NCBI GenBank assembly: GCA_021613335.1
Contig: JAJTWR010000042.1
Span: forward strand, 62,001-126,000
DNA: 64,000 nucleotides
Direction: 5' to 3'
Source: Whitmania pigra
Taxonomy: Eukaryota; Annelida; Clitellata; Hirudinida; Haemopidae
Part shown: in pieces, positions 38,201 through 47,129 of the stretch
Numbering within the stretch: the stretch's first letter is position 1
Layout of the letters: every line of letters begins with the position of its first letter
The notes under the pieces: model-generated
Seen by the model: the letters and a program-made list of their open reading frames with translations, nothing else
Told to the model about the DNA's origin: nothing
Databases searched by the model: none
Made by a program: the position numbers and the translations under genes

Positions 38201-41200
38201 CTTTGTTGAAGCGATTCGCAGAATAGATCTGAGGTGTTGGTCAGTTAACTGGGATCTGTGACAGGATTTATTGATCTTCATGACGCTAAACGTCTGTTCA
38301 CACACGTAGGTCGAGCCAAACAAGGCCAAAATCTTCTGTGCCATCCCCCGGAGGTTTGGAAAACAGTCATCTTTAAGTGAGGCATAGAACTCTTTTAATG
38401 GAAGAGAGCGGAAGTTCTCCTTTAAGATTGCATCAGATTGAAGATCGATTAGTTCCAATTGCACTTCTTGTGGGGCTGTTTCTGGGTCTTGTGACAAGGG
38501 ACAGGCCACCAGCTGAAGTGACTTTTCAATTTTTTCAAAATCTGAAAACCGACGGCAGAATTCTTCATGCAGGTCATTCAGTGATTTGCTATATTTATTC
38601 ACATTTTGGATGGTCTTTTCCTGTGTGGCTAGTGTGGGAAAATGAGAGAAGATTTTCTTTGAAATTTGCTTAGAAAATAAAGTCAACTTGGCTTTGAAGG
38701 CATTTACATTACTATACATGTCGTGCACATACAGGTCTTTTCCCTGTAGCTTGACATTAAGCTCATTCATGTGAGAAAAAATGTCAACAGCAAACGCAAA
38801 GTCACACAGCCAATTCTTGTCGCTCAGCTCTGGAAAATCATCAGACTTCCCCTTTAACTCCAAAAATGTATCAATCACTTCTTTAAGATCCCACACTCGT
38901 TTAAAGACTTTGTTTATTTTTCCCTTTTTCCCGCTCGTCGGGTTAGTTTTATATCGTTTTCCCAGAGTTAAATATTTAAATATATTCGTGCCCATGACGA
39001 CAGCCAATCATAAACCTAAGCACATAAATAATGACAAATCACAACACACGGAAATAGGCCACTGCGCACAAAAACTAACCAATTAAAATTTAGGAAAGTA
39101 GGTTCACAAAGGATCAACTAAGCGCCTCGCAAATAATTCTAGACACAGCATGAGGTGAATAAATGAATAAATTGTCTAGTGCTCCGCGGGCTGGTTTGAA
39201 ACGGCCGCCGGGCCGTAGTTTGCCCATCACTGCTCTAGAGGCACCCACCTTTTAGTGTACGTCTTGGTGGAAACCCGCATCATGAACCCGTTAAAGTATT
39301 CCTGAAGGATGTGAATAAGGGGCAATCACACGACGTACAAACTCAGCCGGTTCCTCTTGACACCAGCCGCGAAGTATGGTGTTTTTCTTTGATATAAATA
39401 TTTATTTATATTTGTATCTTTATATATAAAGAAAAACACCCTACCATTCGCGGCTGGCATCAGTCACATTTTTGACCACATTACTATATATACATATATA
39501 CATATTTATATATAAAATAACAAAATACAAAGACATGCTGAAGATAATTCTCATAAAAATTCATGGTAACATTTTGAGGGGAGATTCTAAGGATTTCAAA
39601 AAAGGAAGCTTGTCCACTTGTTCCCCCCTTAGGCGTCCAATAGTTAAGAGTTCAAGGTAGGGCATGAAATACATGATGTATCTAGTCATGTGGCAGGCTT
39701 GATTTATGTTATTATTACGTTAAACGTTTATCGATAAGGTGCTTCTAATCAAATCTAATCAATCTTAGTTAGTTGAAATTTAATATAATTTTGTATTTTG
39801 TTTAAATAGAATTAGAAACAGACTATTGTGGAAATGGTATAGTGGAACCTGGTGAACAGTGTGATTCTGGTGCTACGTTCGGCGTTGCCGATCCTTGTTG
39901 TACAACCGAATGCAAGCTAGCAAAAGACGCCGAGTGCAGGTTTTCTGCAAAAGCACGTTTTTAAAAGCGATTTTTTTATGCCTGGTTAATGTTTTCAATT
40001 AAATGAACCAAATGATTCTTTAAAATATCGTTGAGTGAATAGTCCGACAAACTCGCTCTGCTGTTCAACACGTTGCGGTGCTGCAAAACTGGGAGTAGAA
40101 TGCAGAAGCGCCAACCCTATGAAATGCTTGAAGCAGTCAATTTGTGAATATCCTTTTTCTGTGTTGTGAATGTATAATTTCATATTCTAAACGTCTTGTG
40201 CTTTACACTAATTTTCTTAATAATATTGATACTGGGGTCTCTTTCGAATGTGAGGACGAGGAACATGTGGAAGATGGGACATCCTGTTTAAATGAGTAGG
40301 GTTGTGATTATTGTTCGTTGTACTAATTTGATTTAAAATCACTTCCAACAACTTCAACAGGGGCATCTGTTCAAATGGTACTTGTCATTCTTTGTGCGAA
40401 GTTAACAATCTCAAAGAATGTACTTGCTCATATGAAGGTTTGACATGAAAAGCATTACTGACTTTTAATGGATTAATGGAAATTCGCCCTGTTAGAATTT
40501 GTTTTCTCGATCTTTTGTCACTACTATGATATCTGTAGAGAATTTTGATAAGTTAAGACAAGGTATTTTATCAAGGGATACAGACTGATGAATTTATTCA
40601 ACAACGACTTAAGTCTTATTAAGTCTTAATTAAAGTCTTAATTACAACAGTGTTTACGGTTTTGCTCATTGCACCTTTGCCCAATTCACCGTTTTTCTAT
40701 AATGTTGGAACCCTGTGTTTTCCTTTTTCGTGAAGAAATATGAGCCAGTGGTCACCGACTGCTTTTTCTAGGTACCGAGTAACTTGGAATTTTTTGCTTT
40801 CTGATATCCTCTGGCATAGCTCTCTAAAGCTTTTTATCCTTCATGTCCGCCGATGACCTGTAGCAGACATCTTGTCAATTGATTAATTGATTTTGTATTA
40901 TTTTTCAAGATTGATTTTGAATTGCTTTATTTTTGTCGACAGTGTTTTGTTGTTGGCTGGTACAAATTTATGCTTAGTGGTCTTGGACTTTTTATTTTTT
41001 TGGAAATAAATAAATAAATAGCATTAAGATAACTCGTGTAATTGATCTCAGGTGAACCTTGCGTCCTCTGTTGCAAAGGCAGCAATGGAATCTGCAGTCC
41101 TTTCCACAAGAAAATAATTTTGGAGGATGGTTCTCAATGTGATGCTGGATTGTGCTCGAAAGTAAAATTTTGGCATTCAAAATAATCTCGATTTTTTCAC

Positions 41201-44200
41201 CCGTTCATTCTTTTATTGATTTGTCATCACACTGCCTTAAAAATAGCTTATTTTGAAGTATTTCCATGATTTACTGAGAAAGTCATTTGATGCAAGAACC
41301 CTATGTGATCACTTTCCTTCAAATTTGCACGCAAATTACCTTTTAAATTTTGTAATATTTGTATTTTGCACCTTTTTAATCATCTGCATTTAACCAGGGA
41401 CGTAATTTGGGGGGGGGGGCAACGGGGAAACATCTCCCTCACTTTAGACTTGACACATAAAAAGGCTATCTCATGTTATTCCCATTCCTTAATTTTGGCT
41501 AGAGGTAAAAAAAGATCGCTCTCTCAAGTTTTGCCCCCTTGGAAGAAGCTTAAATGACGCCCCCGTAGTTGACTGGTCAAATAAGCACAGTCGAAACCGG
41601 TTATGTCGACGGCCTAGGGGTTTGCCAAAAGGCGTCGAGATAACCGAAAATCAATACAGCGACTCTATTAACATGTGCTTGAGTTAAAAAAATTTCTTTA
41701 TATACCTAATGCGCGTTAATAAATGAGAACTTACAAGCACGTGTTAGGTTTTTTCACAACAGGAATTGATATTTGATATCGATAACCGCATTATGTACAT
41801 ACATGTTTACCAAATACAAAAGGCATGTGTAAACTTAGCTAACCACAGAAATTTACTAAATTGACGGGAAGTTTTGTTGCTCATGAATTTTTGAACTTTT
41901 GAAGCACTGCATAGTCGACACCTTTGCGCCCAGCCACTCTAGGTTTTTTTCTTGCTGGTAGTTGGTTGGTTGATAGTTTTTTAGCTTCCATTTCATAATT
42001 AGATGATTATGACAGGAACAGCAACAGAAAAACAACAATGACATCGATAACATTCAAAAAAATTGTTCTTACATAATATCCACAATATGTGATATGTACT
42101 GAGTTTTATATACAGTCAAATCAATCGGTCTACATCAGGTTTCGTTTCTTTTCTTGAACCCACCGTTAGATGAGATCTTTGCTAGCGTAATTGCTAAAGC
42201 ATAGTTCTCCAGCTAGAATCCAGCGTCTGTCTTGAGCTTTAACCTGATGTTCCGTCTGAGGATTTATTGGCTAGGATATTCCAGAAGGAAATGCCCAGTG
42301 GACTCCTCCATCTGAGGACAAGTTTGGCATTTGTAGCTGTTGTGCTTCTTCATTTGGAACAGGTAACGATTCAGATGACATCTTCCAAGCCAGAGTCTGG
42401 AGATGAGTACGTCCTTCTTCTCAAGGCGCATTGGATGAAGCTCTTTGTCGTTACCTGTTTCTGAACATCACAGTGGTGACAGCCAGGGAAGCAATCCCAT
42501 CTTCTCTGCCAGTTCTCTTCGATCTTCTTGGCGACTATCGTTTTGGCGTCCTTGATAGATGCTTAGATTTGGCTATCTGGCCTCGAGTTGTCGCTAGCTT
42601 CGCCAGGATGTCAGCCTTCTCGTTACCTGGAATGCCCACGCATTCCAAGACGGTCTAAAGAAAGTTTACTATACTCAAGATGCAGCGAGAGGGATCCAGT
42701 TCCAGACATGCAGCCACAGCATATCTTGAGAGCCTGGAATTGTGTACTATCATATACCATCTTGTTCTGCTTGTACCATAGGTCAAATGCTTTACTCCTA
42801 TAATTCATAATCACGGATCTTGTCGTTGCTCTGTAAAGCTGAAGCAAGCAAGATTTGCTGGCTTCCTAGGATTTTCCGACAATAGCTCGCAGACGTTTCC
42901 GGCATCTGATCTCAACCGCAGCCGTCTGAGCTTTCCAGTTCAGTTTCTCATCTAGGATTACACCTACAAACGTAGCGGTTGGAGTCACTGGGATTTGTTC
43001 CCCAGCTAAGCGCAGTGTTGTCCTGGAGGAATCCAGCCTTGATTTATTATTATGAAAAACATCAAAGCAAGATTTCAGTAATACGAAAACCGTTATTAGA
43101 AAAACCTTCTCTGTTCTGTCGAGCTGCCGTTGCATTCTGTGCGTCATGGTGGAGAGTGCTACCGATCGTCCGCTACCGAGGACTATGTCGTCGGTGTACA
43201 TAGACATCTTGATACCATTCTCTGGCTGAGGCAGACCGTCGAGCATCAAGATGAATAATAGAGGGCTTATGGCACTGCCTTGGGACACTTTCTTGCTAGA
43301 TTAAAGACAGACTTCTCGTACATTTGCTTTATCACGTTGGCCTTCTTGTGCCATTTTGAAATGGTGCTTGATGGAATGTCATACTGGCGATTAAGATCTG
43401 CCGGTTTTGTTCCTTGTTCTAGCTGCAGTATGATTTCATACTTTTTCTCTATTGACTGATTGTTTGCTTTTTTCTTAACACATCTATACATTTTTAGACG
43501 ACAAAATAAACAGAATAGCTGTAGAGGTTTACCCCTCAGGAAAATTCAGTATGAATGAATTGGCTTCGGCGACGTTAATGAATCGACATAACCGATGAGA
43601 AAATGCTACGACAAATTTGGGAATTTGGCGTTTTCACTTCAAAATCGGCGATTACTCTCGGGGACCGAGGTAACTGATGTAAAGTGGCGAAGACTAGTGT
43701 TCGGCGACATAAAAGTATCGACATAACCGATGAGAAAAGGATAAAACTTAAAATTTTGTGGTTTCACTTCAAAAGCGTCGACTTTTTTTTATTTTATTTT
43801 TATTAAGTGGGTAGAGGACCGAAGCCTCTTACCTGCCCACTATCAAACAGCAAAGCAATGATGAAAATTAACGAGAGGTTCAATCAGTAGTAAACGAGAA
43901 AAGGAGACAAGTCATATTCATTGAGAAGGGAGGTGAAGCGACTATAGGTGCTAGCTGAAACTAAGCTATTAGGTATTTTATTCCAAATGTTAATAATTCG
44001 ATTTGTGAAAAAATATTTGGTGTTGTCTATTGCACAAAAATATGACCTTAGTTTAAATTGATGACCTCTAGTGGATGAGTAGCTTGCAAAATGAATATGG
44101 TTTTTAAGGTGAGTTGATGTTAAATTATTGATGATCCTGTATAATAAGCAGAGGTCAGCTATTAAACGGCGATGTTCAAGCGATTTAAGTTGTAGAGCCT

Positions 44201-46573
44201 TGAGCCGGTCATGGTACTTCAGCTGTCCGACAGCAGGGATGGCCTTGGTAAATTTCTTTTGGATGTTTTCAATGTTCTCGATCAGGTATTTATGGTGAGG
44301 GTTCCAGACCTGACTGCTGTACTCAAGGATTGGTCTGACATATACGCAGAAAGCTTTGGTGAGAAGATTCTTGTCCCTGGAGGTGAATGATTTGAGAATC
44401 AGTCTTGAACGGACTGCAGCTTTGTGTGTGATGTTGTCAATGTGAAGCCGGAATTTTAAGTCAGAGTCTATGATGACACCAAGATCTCTGGTTTGATCAA
44501 CAGTGGTGAGCAGGATATCGTCGATGTAGTATTGTTGTGGGCAGGGTCTATTCCTGGAACTGGTTTTAATTGAGCAATTAAAGCATTTTTCCTTGGCTAG
44601 GTTTAGCTGCCATTTCCTGCTCCATGTAGTGAGTGAGTCGATGCCTCTCTGAAGATCAGAATCTTCCATTGGCAGAGATTTGTAAAGTTTAATATCATCG
44701 GCAAATAGTTTAATTGTGATATCCTTAGGTAGGGAGTCAACTATGTCATTGATGTAGATTAGAAACAAAGTAGGGCCCAAAACACTTCTCTGTGGCACAC
44801 CACTTGTTACGTCAATCGAACTGGATATTGAGCCATTTATGAGGACATGTTGTTTTCTTTGATACAGAAAATCGGAAAGCCACTGATACAAGTTTCCAGT
44901 AATACCATACGATTTAATTTTGTTCAGTAATTTCGGATGAGATACAGAATCAAAGGCTTTTTGAAAGTCAAAGTAGATTACATCTGTTTGCTGATGTTGT
45001 TGCTGGGAAGTGGTCCAGTCATAAACACACTCCAGCAAATTTGTGGTGGTCGATTTTAATGGTCTGAATCCATGTTGTTGAGGAGATATTAAGTCCAGAG
45101 AAATTAAATGATGTAGAATCGTTTTGTTAATTATTTTCTCCAGGACTCGACAGCAGGTACATGTCAATGAGATTGGTCTGTAGTTCGAGGGGCTAGATGT
45201 TGGACCTTTCTTGTGAATGGGAATGACATGAGCTGTTTTCCAGATTGTGGGTATAAGTCCGCTATTAAGGGAGAGATTAAAGATATGATAGAGTGGGTAT
45301 GACAAACTAAAAGCACAGCTTTTTAACAAAATATTAGGAATGTGGTCGGGGCCTTGTGAGCAAGAACGTTCCAGCTGTATCAAAGTCTGTAAGACAGCAT
45401 CATGAGTGATTAGGACTGTATCCAAAATTTTGGTAGAACGTCGAGTGAGGTCGTATGTAGTTCCATCATCAGCTGTAAAAACGCTAGAGAAATAGGTGTT
45501 GAATGTGTCAGCTATTTCCAATGAATTTGAAGTCATACTTCCATCCTGTTTTGTTATTTCTCCAATCGATGAGTGACAAAACAGCTTGTTATTAACATAT
45601 CTGTAGAAGCTGCCTAAATTATTCTTGCTAATGAGATTCATTTCCTTCTTGGCCCGATATGCCGCAAGTTGGTTGCTGCATTTTTCTGAAAACTTAGTAT
45701 ATTTGATTTTTCTTTGAAGATCAGGACTAGATTTCCACTCGCGCCAATATTTGAGTTTGATTTTATAAAGCTTTTTCAGAAGTAAGGTTTCATGTGGAAC
45801 TTTTCTGATATTTCCAGAGGGTTGTCGAGTTAATTAAGGTCGATATAAGTGGTTTCACTGCATTTAATAAAATACACGTATTCCCTTGTTAAGGGAATTT
45901 TAATTATTCAAAGTTTAGTTTGACTTGACGAATTAATTGAGTTCGTTACGTAAAGATGCCTTTTCTCGATGATTTGCAGGGGATCTGTTCAGCAGCAATG
46001 GAATCTCAGATGAAAACAATTAGGGCATGGGAAGTAATAACTAAAGAATACATTAGCAGCATAAGTAAATTCATTTGTTTTCATCTATCCTTTTACAATC
46101 GTTCATAGGTAAAGGCTTCATTTTTCAGGGAAATTCCTGAAGGACAACGTGATAATGGTGATCCTAGTGGTGACCATCATTCCGTATCTCTTCGCTTCTT
46201 TTTATATTTGCAAAATGGTTAGAGCCATAAACTGATTTATACATTTTCATAAATGTCCAACTCAGCTTAACATAAACTAATATACTCATATACTCCACGG
46301 ATAAATTACGTTTTATTGTGCTTATTTATTAATGCAACCTTACATTGTGACTAGGATTATTACGCGGCGGTTGAAGAAAATGAACTCAGAGAGTGGTACA
46401 GCACGAGGGTAATACGTTGAAGGATATGTTAGATGTTTGCTTTAATCAAATTTAATATAAGCAACTATTTTATAACTTCACAGAGCAACGAATTGTTCTG
46501 GAAGAACTCTACGGTGATTGTGAGGGTTGTTCCTGGAGTTCAAGTATTTCGTCCTGACGAAATACTCGCCTGA
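19850..46573 (+). CDS. ADAM10/ADAM17-type metalloprotease, copy B (complete, 24 exons)
   Basis: Exons: 19850-19895, 19967-20034, 20089-20234, 21987-22120, 25299-25390, 25686-25771, 25871-25920, 26062-26216, 27219-27302, 27375-27458, 27698-27830, 33086-33190, 33260-33265, 33641-33753, 33842-33908, 39810-39939, 40043-40147, 40233-40295, 40361-40437, 41052-41161, 45980-46064, 46129-46217, 46355-46408, 46484-46573. They sum to 2172 nt (723 codons plus TGA) with every junction phase compatible. Order: signal peptide, prodomain, RTKR, reprolysin protease, disintegrin, membrane-proximal domain, helix, tail. Such proteins cleave membrane proteins at the cell surface (family knowledge). ATG 19850 has GCCGCCGCC before it; an in-frame ATG at 19823 would add nine residues. 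AATAAA lies at 46591. Large introns host LINE, hAT, Tigger and MITE insertions. Confidence 0.9.
20330..21560 (-). mobile_element. R2-like LINE relic (3' end)
   Basis: The minus-strand sense sequence matches the 3' part of the LINE at 34211-39357: GTCTTCAAACGTTTCG, ATTTCTTTGTAGCGGCAG and GATTTGGCCCCGTCGTTCGG all recur on the plus strand here. No intact frame. It lies in intron 3 of ADAM copy B. The far end (20330-20660) matches 2820-3190 in inverted orientation. Confidence 0.62.
21987..22120 (+). CDS. ADAM copy B, exon 4 (prodomain)
   Basis: Acceptor TTTCAG, then G-completed arginine followed by [16 protein letters not shown] and later [11 protein letters not shown]. The latter matches the D(F/I)(F/Y)TGH..GE region just before the GEP motif in ADAM10/17. 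It ends phase 1 at GTTTGA and joins exon 25299 to give VHGEP. A decayed R2-like LINE separates exons 3 and 4. No equivalent of this exon is seen for copy A. Confidence 0.82.
22715..25235. repeat. Repeat cluster inserted in intron 4 of ADAM copy B
   Basis: The homologous intron in copy A lacks this stretch. It contains tracts of GTACTTG type (22710-22800), a dispersed repeat matching 9105-9430 (23245-23750), another matching 7880-8240 (23730-24070), an ATT/GTT/GTC microsatellite (24112-24235) and a GGCGC-type repeat (24640-24760). The open frames in 23990-24320 are microsatellite translations, not genes. Confidence 0.55.
25299..26216 (+). CDS. ADAM copy B, late prodomain and furin-type site (exons 5-8)
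   Basis: Exons 25299-25390, 25686-25771, 25871-25920 and 26062-26216, matching copy A in length and phase. They contain [32 protein letters not shown] (candidate cysteine switch), RTKR (furin-type) and [19 protein letters not shown]. Exon 5 is identical to copy A; exon 7 differs by one base. The 3' end of exon 6 and much of exon 8 have diverged. Confidence 0.88.
26329..26503. mobile_element. Short MITE with 7-bp target duplication
   Basis: About 175 bp flanked by GCCATAA (26322-26328 and 26504-26510). The left end is GAACGGATTTGGGAGG; the right end reverse-complemented is CAAGGGCGGATCTAG. It has no coding capacity. It lies in intron 8 of ADAM copy B. Confidence 0.6.
27219..33908 (+). CDS. 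ADAM copy B, metalloprotease domain (exons 9-15)
   Basis: Exons 27219-27302, 27375-27458, 27698-27830, 33086-33190, 33260-33265, 33641-33753 and 33842-33908. Key residues: [34 protein letters not shown], zinc motif [12 protein letters not shown], Met-turn YLMY, FSLCS...DECF. The donor after 27830 is canonical GTACGT. Intron 11 (27831-33085) holds a whole pogo element (29096-31817). Confidence 0.88.
27831..29095. other. Intron 11 of ADAM copy B, left part
   Basis: AT-rich, without recognisable exons. I see no clear repeat boundary before the pogo element at 29096. Confidence 0.4.
29393..29464 (+). repeat. Tiny 5'-truncated retroposon tail in the pogo element
   Basis: Compared with the second pogo copy (51250-51330, minus strand), about 53-60 bases are extra here, ending GCAACGGACTATAATCAAAT and AAATAAATA, flanked by GATTGAAAT and ATTGAAATT. 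The same 3' tail is seen in the SINE at 50613-50734 and at 46784-46825. Confidence 0.6.
29462..30110 (+). pseudogene. Broken pogo-type transposase
   Basis: The plus strand has a helix-turn-helix region ([20 protein letters not shown], then SVREWRKKE) followed by a stop, then [20 protein letters not shown], and in other frames [19 protein letters not shown] and SKPILIFKR, typical of pogo/Tigger DDE domains. Several frameshifts and stops break it. Confidence 0.72.
31818..33085. other. Intron 11 of ADAM copy B, right part
   Basis: AT-rich DNA. CCCATCACTG at about 32250, also seen at about 14150, resembles the terminus of a small hAT-like element, but I could not locate the other end. Nothing coding. 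Confidence 0.35.
33260..33265 (+). CDS. 6-nt micro-exon AGATCG (copy B)
   Basis: Flanked by acceptor AAACAG and donor GTAAGT. It joins GCTCATG (ends 33190) to GTCACGGG (starts 33641) to read H-E-I-G-H. Introns are 69 and 375 nt. One synonymous third-position difference from copy A (ATT to ATC) argues for purifying selection on the two codons. Confidence 0.87.
34791..35570 (-). pseudogene. LINE ORF C-terminus: zinc knuckle and restriction-like endonuclease
   Basis: An open 259-codon stretch, the C-terminal part of an R2-like polyprotein. The CCHC knuckle (C-x2-C-x7-H-x4-C) lies near residues 34-51, and the endonuclease core ([20 protein letters not shown], then TVAWE) around residues 145-170. 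Basic and aromatic residues follow, as in R2 endonucleases. Upstream coding (35571-35964) needs a frame change, so the ORF as a whole is broken. Confidence 0.8.
35965..37260 (+). mobile_element. hAT transposon inserted in the LINE
   Basis: Termini CAGTGTTGT and ACAACACTG; perfect 8-bp target duplication GTCGCAGG at 35957-35964 and 37261-37268. At 36369 the plus strand starts a BED-finger-like transposase N-terminus ([18 protein letters not shown]), and 36770-36920 encodes the hAT dimerisation tail ([20 protein letters not shown]). The middle is deleted and interrupted by stops, so it is a non-autonomous derivative. Long runs of GTAATTTTTACTTGTAAC flank the core. Confidence 0.9.
37250..37927 (-). 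pseudogene. LINE reverse transcriptase domain fragment
   Basis: A 225-residue stretch, with an insertion at each end. It holds RT motifs: [20 protein letters not shown] (palm/finger), [10 protein letters not shown] (YxDD-type active site) and [19 protein letters not shown] thumb sequence ([15 protein letters not shown]). Beyond the hAT at 37915-39232 the same frame continues as [12 protein letters not shown] and [13 protein letters not shown] (39241-39357). Confidence 0.8.
37915..39232 (-). mobile_element. hAT (Charlie-like) transposon inserted in the LINE
   Basis: The left terminus is CAGGGGTGGGCAAACT and the right terminus reverse-complemented CAGTGATGGGCAAACT. Target duplication CTCTAGAG is perfect at 37907-37914 and 39233-39240. 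It carries a 288-residue transposase C-terminal frame on the minus strand. The 5' half of the transposase is missing. Confidence 0.92.
38141..39007 (-). pseudogene. hAT transposase C-terminal fragment (GTF2IRD2/Charlie-like)
   Basis: An open 288-codon frame. It contains [20 protein letters not shown] and a [18 protein letters not shown] segment, ending [20 protein letters not shown] and the [18 protein letters not shown] tail, hallmark of Charlie-type hAT transposases and their domesticated relatives such as GTF2IRD2 and EPM2AIP1-like proteins. The N-terminal zinc finger and first catalytic aspartates are absent. Being inside clear hAT ends it is a transposon remnant, not a host gene. Confidence 0.85.
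39810..41161 (+). CDS. ADAM copy B, disintegrin and membrane-proximal domains (exons 16-20)
   Basis: Exons 39810-39939, 40043-40147, 40233-40295, 40361-40437 and 41052-41161. They encode [88 protein letters not shown] and [16 protein letters not shown]. Cysteines are conserved with copy A. An AT-AC intron (40148-40232) separates the second and third of these exons. Confidence 0.88.
40148..40232 (+). other. U12-type AT-AC intron (copy B)
   Basis: It starts ATATCCTTT, has branch-point-like TTTCTTAAT at 40213-40221, and ends AC about 12 nt beyond the branch adenosine. Length is 85 nt. The same position and phase occur in copy A. Confidence 0.9.
41395..41565. mobile_element. Short MITE, insertion specific to ADAM copy B
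   Basis: Ends CAGGGACGTAATTTGGGGG and, reverse-complemented, CGGGGGCGTCATTTAAGC. The homologous site in copy A (about 16028, CATTTGACTTATC) is empty; here CATTTAAC precedes and TAGTTGAC follows. Confidence 0.68.
42110..43291 (-). mobile_element. Jockey/I-type LINE fragment (RT and RNase H)
   Basis: The minus strand contains [20 protein letters not shown] and [13 protein letters not shown] (RT active site, YTDD), then farther on [16 protein letters not shown], the C-terminal RNase H motif found in I/Jockey-like non-LTR elements. Several frameshifts; both ends are lost. It lies within the Tigger element. Confidence 0.75.
43784..45835 (-). mobile_element. Jockey/CR1-type LINE, 5'-truncated, RT frame open
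   Basis: 3' end with a TAAAA-rich tail (43784-43805 on the plus strand), 5' truncation at about 45835 within the Tigger sequence. It contains one continuous minus-strand frame. The surrounding Tigger sequence can be aligned across the insertion to 2340-2370. Confidence 0.83.
43884..45835 (-). CDS. Reverse transcriptase of a Jockey/CR1-type LINE (no endonuclease)
   Basis: About 650 codons open; the first methionine often used is at 45641 (585 residues) but the frame runs up to 45835, reading [20 protein letters not shown] and similar. RT motifs in order: [90 protein letters not shown] and NLAKEKCFN. The GVPQ(R/G)S and FADD signatures are complete. The apurinic-type endonuclease expected upstream is absent by truncation, so it is not an autonomous element although the frame is intact. 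Confidence 0.85.
45980..46573 (+). CDS. ADAM copy B, transmembrane segment and tail (exons 21-24)
   Basis: Exons 45980-46064, 46129-46217, 46355-46408 and 46484-46573. Transmembrane run [20 protein letters not shown], then CKM and a 47-residue tail ending RPDEILA. TGA is at 46571-46573. AATAAA polyadenylation hexamers lie at 46591 and 46644. Confidence 0.87.
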
Positions 46574-46590
46574 CTTATGTTTTTTCAGTA

Positions 46591-46649
46591 AATAAATTAA
46601 TACATTTGCATTTTCTGTTAAAATTGCCGTCCTCTGTGTTTTAAATAAA
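46591..46649 (+). terminator. Poly(A) signals of ADAM copy B
   Basis: AATAAA occurs at 46591-46596, 18 bases after the stop codon, and again at 46644-46649. Copy A has no such hexamer in the same interval. Confidence 0.55.
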
Positions 46650-46783
46650 TGTGGCTAGTTGTTGGAGCTCAAAGAAATGATGCACTAAGGCAGCAAGGGT
46701 CAGAGTTAAGTCATGAGTGCATTAGGTTTTTTAAAGGGATAGTCCGTTAGTGAAGATATGCTGTAAATTTTGGATTGAAGGTA

Positions 46784-46990
46784 TTTTTTTTTTATTTTAT
46801 TTGATTATAGTCCGATGCATAACTGAGGTGATTTGGATGGATTGAAGGTAATCGGTGTAAAGCCAGTTCAGTGGAGCGCAGAGATTCTCGGATGCCCCTA
46901 AATTGTTCTTGCCCTAATTTATTCCCCCTCCCTTCCCACTGCGCTGTGCTACCCCCTTTCTCCCCATGAAATTTTTGAGAATTGCACGTT
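46784..46990 (-). repeat. Retroposon 3' end with A-rich tail
   Basis: On the minus strand the sequence ends ATGCATCGGACTATAATC then AAATAAAATAAAAAAA, the tail type seen at 29393-29464 and 50613-50734. The 67-residue frame here has no recognisable domain. Confidence 0.5.
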
Positions 46991-47129
46991 GCCATAGTAC
47001 TTTTAGCCTATTTTGGCGACCAGAAACCGAATCGTATTTTATGCTTAGGAAGTTATTCTGCTTTTACTAATCGTGACATAGCCTACATGGAAAAAAATGA
47101 CAACCTTATTCAAATTAAATTTATATGCA

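Larger units (their letters stand above)
34211..39357 (-). mobile_element. R2-like LINE (RT plus restriction-like endonuclease), 5'-truncated, with two nested hATs
   Basis: On the minus strand, reverse transcriptase sequence ([29 protein letters not shown]) is followed by a CCHC knuckle ([17 protein letters not shown]) and a restriction-like endonuclease signature ([11 protein letters not shown]), the order found in R2/NeSL-type LINEs. The frame crosses both hAT insertions once their 8-bp duplications are removed. Flanks are unusual: about 60 bp beginning TGACACCAGCCGCGAAG occur directly repeated at 34151-34210 and 39358-39417. Confidence 0.82.
34120..39480. repeat. Foldback (hairpin) element split by the LINE
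   Basis: Outer arms 34120-34210 and 39418-39480 are inverted copies: GTCAAAAATGTGAC..CCAGCCGCGAA..GGGTGTTTTT is read from each side. The LINE lies in the AT-rich loop. The pre-insertion structure would have been a hairpin of roughly 150-170 bp. Confidence 0.62.
41588..45860 (-). mobile_element. Tigger transposon carrying two LINE insertions, specific to ADAM copy B
   Basis: The left end is CAGTCGAAACCGGTTATGTC, and the right end reverse-complemented CAGTGAAACC. Flanks are CA on both sides; copy A has the empty site (AAATATTTAATAAAATA). The minus strand at 43267-43491 encodes the N-terminal DNA-binding helix ([29 protein letters not shown]). Two LINE pieces interrupt it (about 42110-43291 and 43784-45835). 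Confidence 0.75.

Noticed and set aside
38141..39007. Host GTF2IRD2-like gene
   Set aside because: The frame lies between hAT terminal repeats with an exact target duplication and lacks the N-terminal half.
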